From Tsukamurella pseudospumae (lineage in GTDB: Bacteria > Actinomycetota > Actinomycetes > Mycobacteriales > Mycobacteriaceae): DNA of 64,000 bases. The position numbers and the translations under genes are program-made. The notes under the pieces are model-generated. The model had not been told where the DNA came from. It made no database searches and saw only the letters and a program-made list of their open reading frames with translations. The stretch covers positions 62,001-126,000 of the forward strand of contig NZ_LSRE01000010.1 in the NCBI RefSeq assembly GCF_001575205.1, given 5' to 3'. This document shows, piece after piece, positions 50,205 to 57,151 of the stretch (positions are counted from its first letter, which is position 1; every line of letters starts with the position of its first letter).

Positions 50205-50972
50205 ATGATGGAGCTCAAGACCCCCGCCGAGATCGCAAAGATGCGCACCACCGGCATCTTCATCGCCGAGTTGCTCGATGAGCTGACCGGCATGGCCGAG
50301 GTCGGCATGAATCTCATGGAGCTCGAGTACCGCGCACGGAAGATGATCGAGGACCGGGGCGCCGTGTCCTGCTACTGGGATTACGCCCCCTCGTTCGGCA
50401 GCGGCCCGTTCCGCAATGTCACGTGCCAGTCCGTGAACGACGCCTGCCTGCACGGACTCCCGCACGAGTACGTCTTCGCCGACGGCGACCTCCTCACGGT
50501 CGACATCGCGGTGACCATCGACGGTTGGACCGCCGATGCCGCCCGCAGCGTCAGCGTGGGTACGGCCCGCCCGGAGGACACGCGGCTCATCGAGTGCACC
50601 CGCGAGGCACTCGACGCCGCGATCGAGGAGATGCGGCCGGGCAACAAGCTGGGCACCGTCTCGTCCGTGATCGGCGCCGTCGCGAAGAAGTACGGCTACC
50701 CGGTGAACACGCAGTTCGGCGGCCACGGGATCGGCCGGACCATGCACGAGGACCCGCATGTTCCGAACGTCGGGAAGGCCCGCAAGGGCATGCTGCTCCG
50801 CACCGGCACGACCCTGGCGCTCGAGCCGTGGTTCTGCGCGACCACCGACGAGATCACCTTCGATCCCGACGGCTGGACCCTGCGCTCCGCCGACGGTTCC
50901 CGCGCCGCGCACAGCGAGCACACCGTGGCCGTCACCGAGGACGGTCCCGTGGTTCTCACGGCTCGCGCCTGA
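50205..50972 (+). CDS. map: Type I methionine aminopeptidase (second copy type)
   Basis: The 255-aa metallopeptidase removes N-terminal Met. Metal ligands are visible: Asp in V-D-I-A-V-T-I-D-G-W and D-A-A-R-S-V, His in G-G-H-G-I-G-R-T-M-H-E-D-P, Glu in L-A-L-E-P-W and Glu in S-E-H-T-V-A-V; the substrate His is in C-L-H-G-L-P-H. It lacks an N-terminal SH3-binding extension. Two adjacent ATGs (50205, 50208); the first is favoured by the promoter spacing. Paired with an XRE regulator, which is unusual for a housekeeping map, so it may be a regulated accessory copy. Confidence 0.93.
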   Translation: MMELKTPAEIAKMRTTGIFIAELLDELTGMAEVGMNLMELEYRARKMIEDRGAVSCYWDYAPSFGSGPFRNVTCQSVNDACLHGLPHEYVFADGDLLTVDIAVTIDGWTADAARSVSVGTARPEDTRLIECTREALDAAIEEMRPGNKLGTVSSVIGAVAKKYGYPVNTQFGGHGIGRTMHEDPHVPNVGKARKGMLLRTGTTLALEPWFCATTDEITFDPDGWTLRSADGSRAAHSEHTVAVTEDGPVVLTARA

Positions 50973-51085
50973 GCACGTCGAGCCGGGACCGGTCCGGCGC
51001 GTACTCGCCTAATTGTTAGTTGCCGCCGATAACTCTTACTAGACTGGCCGACACGCACCGGAGGAGCTGAGAGGCCGGCACAGTC

Positions 51086-51535
51086 GTGAGAAGCGCACGG
51101 ATCCTGATGAACGCGGTCGCCGCGAGCCACCTCGCCCTGACCGTGATCATGTGGCTCCTCCGCGGGGATATCCGCACGCAGATCGCGCAACAACATCCCC
51201 GATTCTCGCCCGCAGAACTCGACGACGCGGCGTCGATCGCAACCACGTCGGGCGTGGCCTTCCACCTGATCCTCGCGGTTGTCTACGCCTTCCTCGCGGC
51301 GAGACTCCCCCGAGGATTCCGGCTGGCCATCGCCGCACAGGTCGCGGGCATCGTCTTCAGCCTCGTGTCCTGGAGATCGTCACCCACGTTCCATCCGGTG
51401 ATTCCGATTCTCGACGTGGTGCAGCTCGCAACCATCGTCATGCTCGTCCGTGCGCGGAGAAGCGCCCCGGAGGCCGACCGCCGCCGCGGCTCGACACCCC
51501 CTCGCGGCGCAGATCGACACAAGCGCGACCCGTGA
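51086..51535 (+). CDS. Small four-helix membrane protein (149 aa)
   Basis: Not recognised by name. Four hydrophobic segments at about residues 8-26, 52-72, 78-96 and 104-122 are followed by a basic, Pro/Arg-rich cytoplasmic tail. The GTG at 51086 is preceded by a weak GGAGGAGCTGAGAGG region. A TAGACT hexamer at 51040-51045 may be its -10 element. It stands alone between map and the duplicated tetR fragment. Confidence 0.6.
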   Translation: MRSARILMNAVAASHLALTVIMWLLRGDIRTQIAQQHPRFSPAELDDAASIATTSGVAFHLILAVVYAFLAARLPRGFRLAIAAQVAGIVFSLVSWRSSPTFHPVIPILDVVQLATIVMLVRARRSAPEADRRRGSTPPRGADRHKRDP

Positions 51536-51547
51536 AACCGGGACGCC

Positions 51548-51648
51548 TCAGCGCTGCGCGCCGATGAACACCCGGGCGGCCTCGCGCGCACCGTCGACCA
51601 CGCCGTCCGGACCGAGGATCGCGGCGGTGGTGCGCGCCCCTCGGTGGG
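51548..51648 (-). pseudogene. Duplicated 3' fragment of the neighbouring tetR gene
   Basis: Bases 51548-51632 match 52644-52728 at 84 of 85 positions, in the same orientation. The match starts exactly at the tetR stop codon; weaker similarity continues to about 51648 with a one-base deletion. On the minus strand it would read I-L-G-P-D-G-V-V-D-G-A-R-E-A-A-R-V-F-I-G-A-Q-R then stop, nearly the tetR C-terminus. No start or DNA-binding domain is present. The two copies form direct repeats on either side of metA. Confidence 0.85.
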
Positions 51649-51686
51649 TGGTCCTCACGGCGCGGGCGTAACGGCCCCTCGAACCG

Positions 51687-51717
51687 GGTCCACCTCAGGC
51701 CTGGTCCACCTCAGGCC
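51687..51717. repeat. 16-bp tandem duplication at the end of metA
   Basis: GGTCCACCTCAGGCC occurs at 51687-51701 and 51703-51717, with one base between. The first copy contains the metA stop codon. It looks like a small slippage event near the edge of the duplicated segment. Confidence 0.7.
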
Positions 51718-52624
51718 GGGCGGGCTCGAACGGCGTCTCCTGATAGACGCAGTGGTTCAACCAGTTCGCGTACAGCAGGTGGCCGTGGCCGCGCCAGCGG
51801 TTGCGGGGCGCGGCGCCCCTGTCGTCGCCGGGGAAGTAGTTCGCGGGGACGGGGATCGACGCATCCTGCGCGCTGTCGCGGAGGAACTCGGCGGCGAGGG
51901 TGCCCGCGTCGTACTCCGGATGTCCGGTGACGAAGACGCGGCGACCGTCAGTGGTGGCGGCCAGGTACAGACCGGCGTCGTCGCTCACTGCGAGCACCTC
52001 GACCTCATCCGTGGCCTCGACATCGCCGACGTTCACGTCGGTGTGTCGCGAGTGCGGCGCGAGGAAGTCGTCGTCGAAGCCCGTGAGGATCGGTGACCTC
52101 GCGCCCGTCAGACGGTGCGCGAAGACGCCGGAGATCTTCTGCGGCACCTCGTGCTTGCCGACGCCGTAGTGCCGGTACAGCGCCGCCTGCGCGCTCCAGC
52201 ACACGTGCAGGGTCGACTGGACGTTCGTCGCGGTCCAGTCCAGGATCCGCGTCATCTCCGGCCAGTAGTCGACATCCTCGAAGTCGAGCCGCTCGATCGG
52301 CGCCCCGGTGATGATCATGCCGTCGAAGTACTGGCCGGCAACGTCGTCGAAGGTCGAGTAGAACGCCTCGAGATGCTCGGAGGAGGTGGTCCGCGAGACA
52401 TGACTGGCCATGTGGAGCAGCGTGATCTCGATCTGCAGCGGAGAATTGCTGAGCAGCCGGAGCAACTGGGTCTCGGTGGTGATCTTGGTGGGCATCAGAT
52501 TGAGGATGGCGATCCGCATCGGGCGGATGTCCTGGTGCGCCGCGCGCTCGTCGGACATGACGAAGATCTTCTCCGCCTCGAGTATTGCTCGGGCGGGAAG
52601 GTCGTGCGGGACTGTGACGGGCAT
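51695..52624 (-). CDS. metA: Homoserine O-acyltransferase MetA, probably acetyl-CoA type
   Basis: The 309-aa enzyme activates homoserine for methionine synthesis. It has M-P-x-K-x-x-T-E-T-Q-L-L-R-L, catalytic Cys in L-H-V-C-W-S-A-Q-A-A-L, K-I-S-G-V-F near the next strand, and the His-Glu pair in V-T-G-H-P-E-Y-D. At the acyl-selecting position the motif is G-A-P-I-E, where a Glu marks acetyl-CoA users and a Gly marks succinyl-CoA users (established for MetA enzymes). Most actinobacteria use MetX instead, so acquisition by transfer is possible. It is flanked by the tetR direct repeat. Confidence 0.92.
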   Translation of the reverse strand: MPVTVPHDLPARAILEAEKIFVMSDERAAHQDIRPMRIAILNLMPTKITTETQLLRLLSNSPLQIEITLLHMASHVSRTTSSEHLEAFYSTFDDVAGQYFDGMIITGAPIERLDFEDVDYWPEMTRILDWTATNVQSTLHVCWSAQAALYRHYGVGKHEVPQKISGVFAHRLTGARSPILTGFDDDFLAPHSRHTDVNVGDVEATDEVEVLAVSDDAGLYLAATTDGRRVFVTGHPEYDAGTLAAEFLRDSAQDASIPVPANYFPGDDRGAAPRNRWRGHGHLLYANWLNHCVYQETPFEPARPEVDQA

Positions 52625-52643
52625 CGTCGATCAGGTTAGTACG

Positions 52644-53198
52644 TCAGCGCTGCGCGCCGATGAGCACCCGGGCGGCCTCGCGCGCACCGTCGACCACGCC
52701 GTCCGGACCGAGGATCGCGGCGGTGGTGAGCGCTCCCTCGGTGAGCAGGCCGATCTGGATCGCGACGCGCTCGGGCAGCCCGGCATCGGCGACCAGCGCC
52801 GACAGTTCGTCCTGGTAGCAGGCCTTGTTGTGCACCGCGGCGTCGGCGACGGTCGGCGAGGTCGCGCCCAGTTCACCGTAGCTGTTGATGAACGAGCAGC
52901 CACGGAAGTCATTCTCCGCGAACATCTCGTCCAGCCAGTCGAAGACGGCCAGGACCCGATCCTCCGGCGCGGCCGCCCGGTCCACGTACTTGTGCAGCCC
53001 GTCGGTCCAGCGCCGGTCGCTGATGGTCAGCACCTCGGCGACGAGCGCGTCCTTCGACGGGAAGAGCTTGTAGATCGCCTTGAGCGACACCCCCGCGGCA
53101 GTGCGGATCTCGTCCATCCCCACGGCTTGGATCCCCTTGCCGTAGAACAATTTCTCCGCTGCTTCGAGGACTGCTGCCCGCTGCTGGTCCGCATCCAT
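52644..53198 (-). CDS. TetR-family regulator of the adjacent esterase
   Basis: The 184-aa protein has the HTH A-A-E-K-L-F-Y-G-K-G-I-Q-A-V-G-M-D-E-I-R-T-A-A-G-V-S split over two helices, then K-A-I-Y-K-L-F-P-S-K-D. The ligand domain resembles the short TetR group with G-C-S-F-I-N-S. It is divergent from the esterase gene; two GAACG/CGTTC palindromes in the gap fit its operators. Its last 85 bp are duplicated at 51548-51632. Confidence 0.9.
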   Translation of the reverse strand: MDADQQRAAVLEAAEKLFYGKGIQAVGMDEIRTAAGVSLKAIYKLFPSKDALVAEVLTISDRRWTDGLHKYVDRAAAPEDRVLAVFDWLDEMFAENDFRGCSFINSYGELGATSPTVADAAVHNKACYQDELSALVADAGLPERVAIQIGLLTEGALTTAAILGPDGVVDGAREAARVLIGAQR

Positions 53199-53211
53199 CT
53201 TGTGCCACCCC

Positions 53212-53241
53212 TTGACGCGAGAACGATCGTTCCCCTACTGT
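53212..53241 (+). promoter_or_regulatory. Promoter of the esterase gene
   Basis: TTGACG (53212-53217), 18 bp, TACTGT (53236-53241); start expected near 53248. The first operator palindrome lies in the spacer and the second just after the start, a classic repression layout. Confidence 0.6.
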
Positions 53242-53269
53242 AGCACTCAGCGCGAGAACGAACGTTCTC
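53219..53269. promoter_or_regulatory. Two TetR operator palindromes
   Basis: Site 1: GAACGATCGTTC (53221-53232), perfect. Site 2: GAGAACG-AA-CGTTCTC (53254-53269), perfect arms. Both share the GAACG/CGTTC half-site and are 33-35 bp apart centre to centre, about three helical turns, so two dimers could bind one face. Confidence 0.75.
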
Positions 53270-53293
53270 CGCAAAGTCGACAAGGAGCAGATC

Positions 53294-54247
53294 ATGAGTA
53301 GGACCATCCTCGAACCCGCCGCCCGGGCCTTCTCCGACGCCACCGCGAACCCGCCCTACCTGTTCGACCTCGGCCCCGTCGAGGGGCGCAAGACCGTCGA
53401 CGAGGTGCAGTCCGACGAGGGCGTCGCACTCCCCGAGGTCGACGAGGAGTGGATCACCGTCGCCGGCGGCCCGACCGGCGAGGTCCGCACCCGCATCGTC
53501 CGCCCCAAGGGCGCCACCGGCGTGCTGCCCGTCATCTTCTTCATCCACGGCGCGGGCTGGGTGTTCGGCAACGCCCACACGCACGATCGCCTGGTCCGCG
53601 AGCTGGTCGTCGGCACCGGCGCGGCTGCGGTCTTCCCCGAGTACGACCTGTCCCCCGAGGCGCGCTACCCGATCGCCATCGAGCAGAACTACGCCGTGGC
53701 CCAGTGGGTCGTGAACTCCGGCGCCGAGGAGAACCTCGACGGCACCCGGATCGCCGTGTCCGGCGACTCGGTCGGCGGCGACATGGCCGCCGTCCTCGCC
53801 CTGCAGGCCAAGGCGCGCGGCGACGTGAAGCTGGCCGCCCAGGTCCTGCTGTACCCGGTCGTGGACGCGAACTTCGAGACCGCCTCCTACCATGAGTTCG
53901 CCGAGGGCTACTTCCTGCGGCGCGACGCCATGCAGTGGTTCTGGGACCAGTACACGACCGACGAGGCGCAGCGCGCAGAGATCTTCGCCTCTCCCCTGAA
54001 CGCCACCGTCGACCAGCTGCGCGACCTGCCGCCCGCCACCGTCATCACCGCCGAGGCGGACGTCCTGCGCGACGGTGGCGAGGCCTACGCCGCCAAGCTG
54101 CGCGAGGCCGGCAACCAGGTGACCGCCGTGCGCATCGGCGGGGTCATCCACGACTTCATGATGCTCAACGCGCTGCGCGAGACCCACGGCGCCCAGGCGG
54201 CTTTCGAGATCGCCATCAGCGCGCTGCGCCGCGCTCTCATCGCTTGA
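53294..54247 (+). CDS. HSL-family alpha/beta hydrolase (carboxylesterase)
   Basis: The 317-aa esterase has the hormone-sensitive-lipase oxyanion motif as F-I-H-G-A-G-W (H-G-A-G in place of the usual H-G-G-G), P-E-Y-D-L-S-P-E-A-R-Y-P, nucleophile Ser in S-G-D-S-V-G-G-D, Asp in A-E-A-D-V-L-R-D, and His in G-V-I-H-D-F. Cytoplasmic, with no signal peptide. An AAGGAG site precedes ATG 53294. Controlled by the divergent TetR through two operators. Substrate unknown. Confidence 0.9.
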   Translation: MSRTILEPAARAFSDATANPPYLFDLGPVEGRKTVDEVQSDEGVALPEVDEEWITVAGGPTGEVRTRIVRPKGATGVLPVIFFIHGAGWVFGNAHTHDRLVRELVVGTGAAAVFPEYDLSPEARYPIAIEQNYAVAQWVVNSGAEENLDGTRIAVSGDSVGGDMAAVLALQAKARGDVKLAAQVLLYPVVDANFETASYHEFAEGYFLRRDAMQWFWDQYTTDEAQRAEIFASPLNATVDQLRDLPPATVITAEADVLRDGGEAYAAKLREAGNQVTAVRIGGVIHDFMMLNALRETHGAQAAFEIAISALRRALIA

Positions 54248-54259
54248 GCCTCGCCCGAG

Positions 54260-55420
54260 TCAGCGCCGGAACACCGGCTCCAGCCGAGCCAGTGCCTCCT
54301 CGATCTCGGCGGTCGCGCCGGCGAAGCTGAGGCGGATGAACCGATCACCCCGGGCCGTGTCGAAGTCCAGGCCCGGGGTGATCGCCACCCCGGTCTCGTC
54401 GAGAACCCTTGCGCACCATGCCAACGAGTCGTCGGTGAGGTGACCGATGTCGGCGTAGGCGTAGAAGGCACCGTCCGGCGGCGCGACCTCCGTGACGCCG
54501 AGCCCGCGGAGCCCGGCGAGCACGATCTCCCGGTTGCGCGCGTACCCGGCGACGTGCCCGTCGAGTTCCTCGCGCGCCTCGTCGGAGAACGCCGCGACCG
54601 CGGCGTGCTGGCTGATCGCGGGCGGGCAGATCGTCATGTTCGCGGTGAGCCGTTCGACGGGCCGCCGCAGGTATTCGGGCAGCAGCATCCAGCCCAAGCG
54701 CCAGCCCGTCATCGCGAAGTACTTCGACACCGAGCCCATCACCACCTGCTCGCGCGAGAACTCCCACGCGCACGACGTGGGCCGCCCGTAACTCACGCCG
54801 TGGTAGATCTCGTCGGAGATGAGCAGTGTGCCGTGCGCCTCGCACCAGCGCGCGAGGTCCGCCAGATCCGACGGTGCCAGGATCGTCCCGGTCGGGTTCG
54901 CGGGGCTCGCGACGATGAGCCCCCTCGGCGGCTCGGGGAGCGATTCGAGCATCGCCACCGTCGGCTGGTAGCGGGTCGCTGCGCCGCAGTCGAGCTCGAC
55001 GACCCGGCACCCCAGTGCCGCAAGGGTGTTGCGGTAGGCGGGGTAGCCCGGCCGGGCCATGACGACGGTGTCCCCCGCGTCGAAGGCCGCGAGGAAGACC
55101 AGCGTGAACGCGCCGGACGATCCGGTGGTGACGGCGACCGCCTCGCTCGGCACGTCCAGGCCGTAGGCGCGGCCGTAGTGCGCCGCGATCGTCTCCCGCA
55201 GCGGCGCGATCCCCAGCGACTCGGTGTAGCCCAGCGGCCCGGCGTCGAGCGCCGCGTGCGCCGCGGCGAGCACCGGCCTCGGTGCGCCCGCGCTCGGCTG
55301 CCCGGCGGCCAGCGAGATCACGTCACCGTGCGTCTCCCGGCGCCTCGCCGCCGCGGCGAGCACGTCCATGACGTGGAACATCTCGACATCGGAGCGCTGC
55401 GATTCCTGCATGCGTTCCAT
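54260..55420 (-). CDS. Class I PLP aminotransferase (AspB-like)
   Basis: The 386-aa aminotransferase has L-A-A-G-Q-P near residue 37, G-Y-T-E-S-L-G, V-T-T-G-S-S-G-A-F, S-P-A-N-P-T-G-T, S-D-E-I-Y-H, the PLP-Lys motif G-S-V-S-K-Y-F-A-M-T-G-W-R-L-G-W, and R-L-S-F-A with the substrate-binding Arg. The open frame reaches 55519, but M-E-R-M-Q at 55420 fits the family and avoids overlap with the divergent small gene at 55497. Likely an aspartate/aromatic-type aminotransferase; substrate not fixed. Convergent with the esterase. Confidence 0.88.
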   Translation of the reverse strand: MERMQESQRSDVEMFHVMDVLAAAARRRETHGDVISLAAGQPSAGAPRPVLAAAHAALDAGPLGYTESLGIAPLRETIAAHYGRAYGLDVPSEAVAVTTGSSGAFTLVFLAAFDAGDTVVMARPGYPAYRNTLAALGCRVVELDCGAATRYQPTVAMLESLPEPPRGLIVASPANPTGTILAPSDLADLARWCEAHGTLLISDEIYHGVSYGRPTSCAWEFSREQVVMGSVSKYFAMTGWRLGWMLLPEYLRRPVERLTANMTICPPAISQHAAVAAFSDEAREELDGHVAGYARNREIVLAGLRGLGVTEVAPPDGAFYAYADIGHLTDDSLAWCARVLDETGVAITPGLDFDTARGDRFIRLSFAGATAEIEEALARLEPVFRR

Positions 55421-55496
55421 GGTGTCATCCGCGGATTCGCCTGCCGCGGGAACCGGCGGTGCCGCCGATGCGTCCAATGGATGAGGGGGTGAAGCA

Positions 55497-55799
55497 ATGC
55501 CGGCACAGGCTTGGGTCACGTTGATCGTCGGACTGGTCGCCGCGATCGGCGTTGTCGCGACGTGGCGGCAGAAGGTCGAAGCCGATCGTCGTGCGGAGTG
55601 GTGGCGGCGAGTGAGTTGGGCGTTCGATCATGTCCTCAGCGGAGACGACCAGCGCGTGACGTTCGGCTGGACCATCCTCATCCGCCTCAGAGAATCGCGG
55701 TTGGCCACTCGCGATGACAGGGCGGTATTCGGATTCCTTGCTGACGACTGGATCATCAACGACAATGAGGACGAGCAGGCAGAAGGAGGGTACTTGTGA
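55497..55799 (+). CDS. Small one-pass membrane protein (100 aa), first of a two-gene pair
   Basis: Not recognised by function. An N-terminal membrane segment (about residues 6-22) is followed by a basic helix (R-Q-K-V-E-A-D-R-R-A-E-W-W-R-R) and an acidic tail (N-D-N-E-D-E-Q-A-E). The A-E-W-W-R-R segment after one membrane helix recalls small actinobacterial proteins of unknown role. ATG 55497 follows GAGGGGG. Its stop overlaps the GTG of the next small gene (GTGA), so both are translated together. Local sequence is less GC-rich than its neighbours. Confidence 0.7.
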   Translation: MPAQAWVTLIVGLVAAIGVVATWRQKVEADRRAEWWRRVSWAFDHVLSGDDQRVTFGWTILIRLRESRLATRDDRAVFGFLADDWIINDNEDEQAEGGYL

Positions 55800-55966
55800 C
55801 TGATTCAGCACCGAAGCGTGTCCGCAACGAATTCTGGCGGCAGCGGGCCCGCCGCGCGGCTGCCCACATCGTCCTGGCCTCGAGCAAGGAGACCGGGATT
55901 CCGGTGAGTGCCGCAGTACAGCAAATCCTCGATGAGGAAGCGCAGGAGAACGCGAAGAGCGCCTGA
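55796..55966 (+). CDS. Small basic protein (56 aa), second of the pair
   Basis: A short frame, GTG to TGA: V-T-D-S-A-P-K-R-V-R-N-E-F-W-R-Q-R-A-R-R, then an A-A-H-I-V-L-A-S-S helix and an acidic C-terminus. It has no membrane segment. The 4-bp overlap with the 100-aa gene and an AGGAGG site at 55785-55790 support expression. The stop directly abuts the stop of the convergent THUMP-like gene. Function unknown; perhaps a cytoplasmic partner of the membrane protein. Confidence 0.65.
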   Translation: MTDSAPKRVRNEFWRQRARRAAAHIVLASSKETGIPVSAAVQQILDEEAQENAKSA

Positions 55967-57136
55967 TCAGCGCGTCGGCCGCGTCAGGAACGCAGTCACC
56001 TCGCGGCCGATCCGCGTGATCACCACCGTCATCGGCTGGGTTCCCTGGAGCTTCAGTCGCTTGCGCAGCACGTCCGGGTCCACGCCCGCCCCGCGGGTGA
56101 GGATCTCCACCGAGCCCACGTCGCGGCGGCGCAGCTCCGCCCGCAGCGCTTTCTCGGAGAACTTCGCGACATCGAGGATCTCGAAGCCGCGCTCCCCCTC
56201 CGGCACCGCATCGCCGGTCAGATAGGCGATGTGCGGGTCCAGCTGCCAGAGCCCGTGCCGCGCGGCGTAATGCCGCACCAGCCCGGCGCGGATGACGGCA
56301 CCGTCGGGCTCGATCAGGTACTTCCCCGCGGGTTCCGCGTCCACGTCGTGCGCGTCGGACGAGAACACCTCGTAGCCGCCCCCGCCGGCGCGGAGCACCG
56401 TCGCCCTGGTCAGCCCGGGGACGGCGACGGGGCCGGACCAGAGGCAGGCCTCGCGGACGCCGCCGTCGAGCGAGACGATCTCGACCTCGCCCCGGAACGG
56501 GTCCGTCGCGGCCGACCGCAGTCCGGCGTAGTCGATGCCGGGCGCGGTCTTCACGGCCAGGGACCTCCCGGAATAGGCCTCCCGCAGGGCCGACAGCGCC
56601 GGAGACATCTGCTCCGGGTCGACGATGCGCCGCCCGCCGGCCCGCCGCGCGGGGTCGGCGATGACGACGTCTGCGGTCGAGGTGGGGGTCAGGGCGTCGG
56701 CGACGTACACCAGCGCACGCGGCACGTTGTGCGCGGCCATCCGCGCACGCAGTGGGTCCAGGTCACTGCCGACCACACGCGGGCACACCTGGACCAGGGC
56801 ACGCAGTTCCGCACCGATCGAGCAGGTCACGTCGTGCACCGACAGCCAGGCCAGGCGGCGGGCGCGGTGCTCCGCGACCGCCGACGGGGTGGCCTGCTGC
56901 ACCGCTTCGTCGGTGAGCAGCCAGGCCCCGATGTCACTGACGTCACCGAATTTGCCGGCCGCGCGGCGGCGGGCCCGCACCTGCTCGATGACCGCCGGGG
57001 CGTGCGGCCCCGCGACGCCGCGCACCGCCGCCACATCCGACAGCAGGGACGCGTCCGTCAGGGCCAGACGGTCCGCCGCGGCCACGGCCGCGGCACCGTC
57101 GGCCGTGCGGAGATAGGCGAGATCGGCCCCGTCCAA
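55967..57136 (-). CDS. THUMP-like / class I methyltransferase-fold protein (Rv3037c type)
   Basis: The 389-aa protein has a helical N-terminal part, then a Rossmann fold: D-V-T-C-S-I-G-A-E-L-R-A-L, V-V-G-S-D-L-D-P-L-R-A-R-M-A-A-H-N, and A-D-V-V-I-A-D-P-A-R-R-A-G-G-R-R, typical of this family of putative RNA or small-molecule methyltransferases. The only start is TTG 57136: upstream in the same frame lies the TAG stop of the preceding methyltransferase, five codons away. Translation is probably coupled. No target can be assigned. Confidence 0.82.
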   Translation of the reverse strand: MDGADLAYLRTADGAAAVAAADRLALTDASLLSDVAAVRGVAGPHAPAVIEQVRARRRAAGKFGDVSDIGAWLLTDEAVQQATPSAVAEHRARRLAWLSVHDVTCSIGAELRALVQVCPRVVGSDLDPLRARMAAHNVPRALVYVADALTPTSTADVVIADPARRAGGRRIVDPEQMSPALSALREAYSGRSLAVKTAPGIDYAGLRSAATDPFRGEVEIVSLDGGVREACLWSGPVAVPGLTRATVLRAGGGGYEVFSSDAHDVDAEPAGKYLIEPDGAVIRAGLVRHYAARHGLWQLDPHIAYLTGDAVPEGERGFEILDVAKFSEKALRAELRRRDVGSVEILTRGAGVDPDVLRKRLKLQGTQPMTVVITRIGREVTAFLTRPTR

Positions 57137-57151
57137 CCCGGCGCGCCCGGA

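Noticed and set aside
53212-53217. Promoter for the minus-strand tetR read from the same gap
   Set aside because: No clear minus-strand -35/-10 pair could be placed; only the plus-strand promoter is supported.
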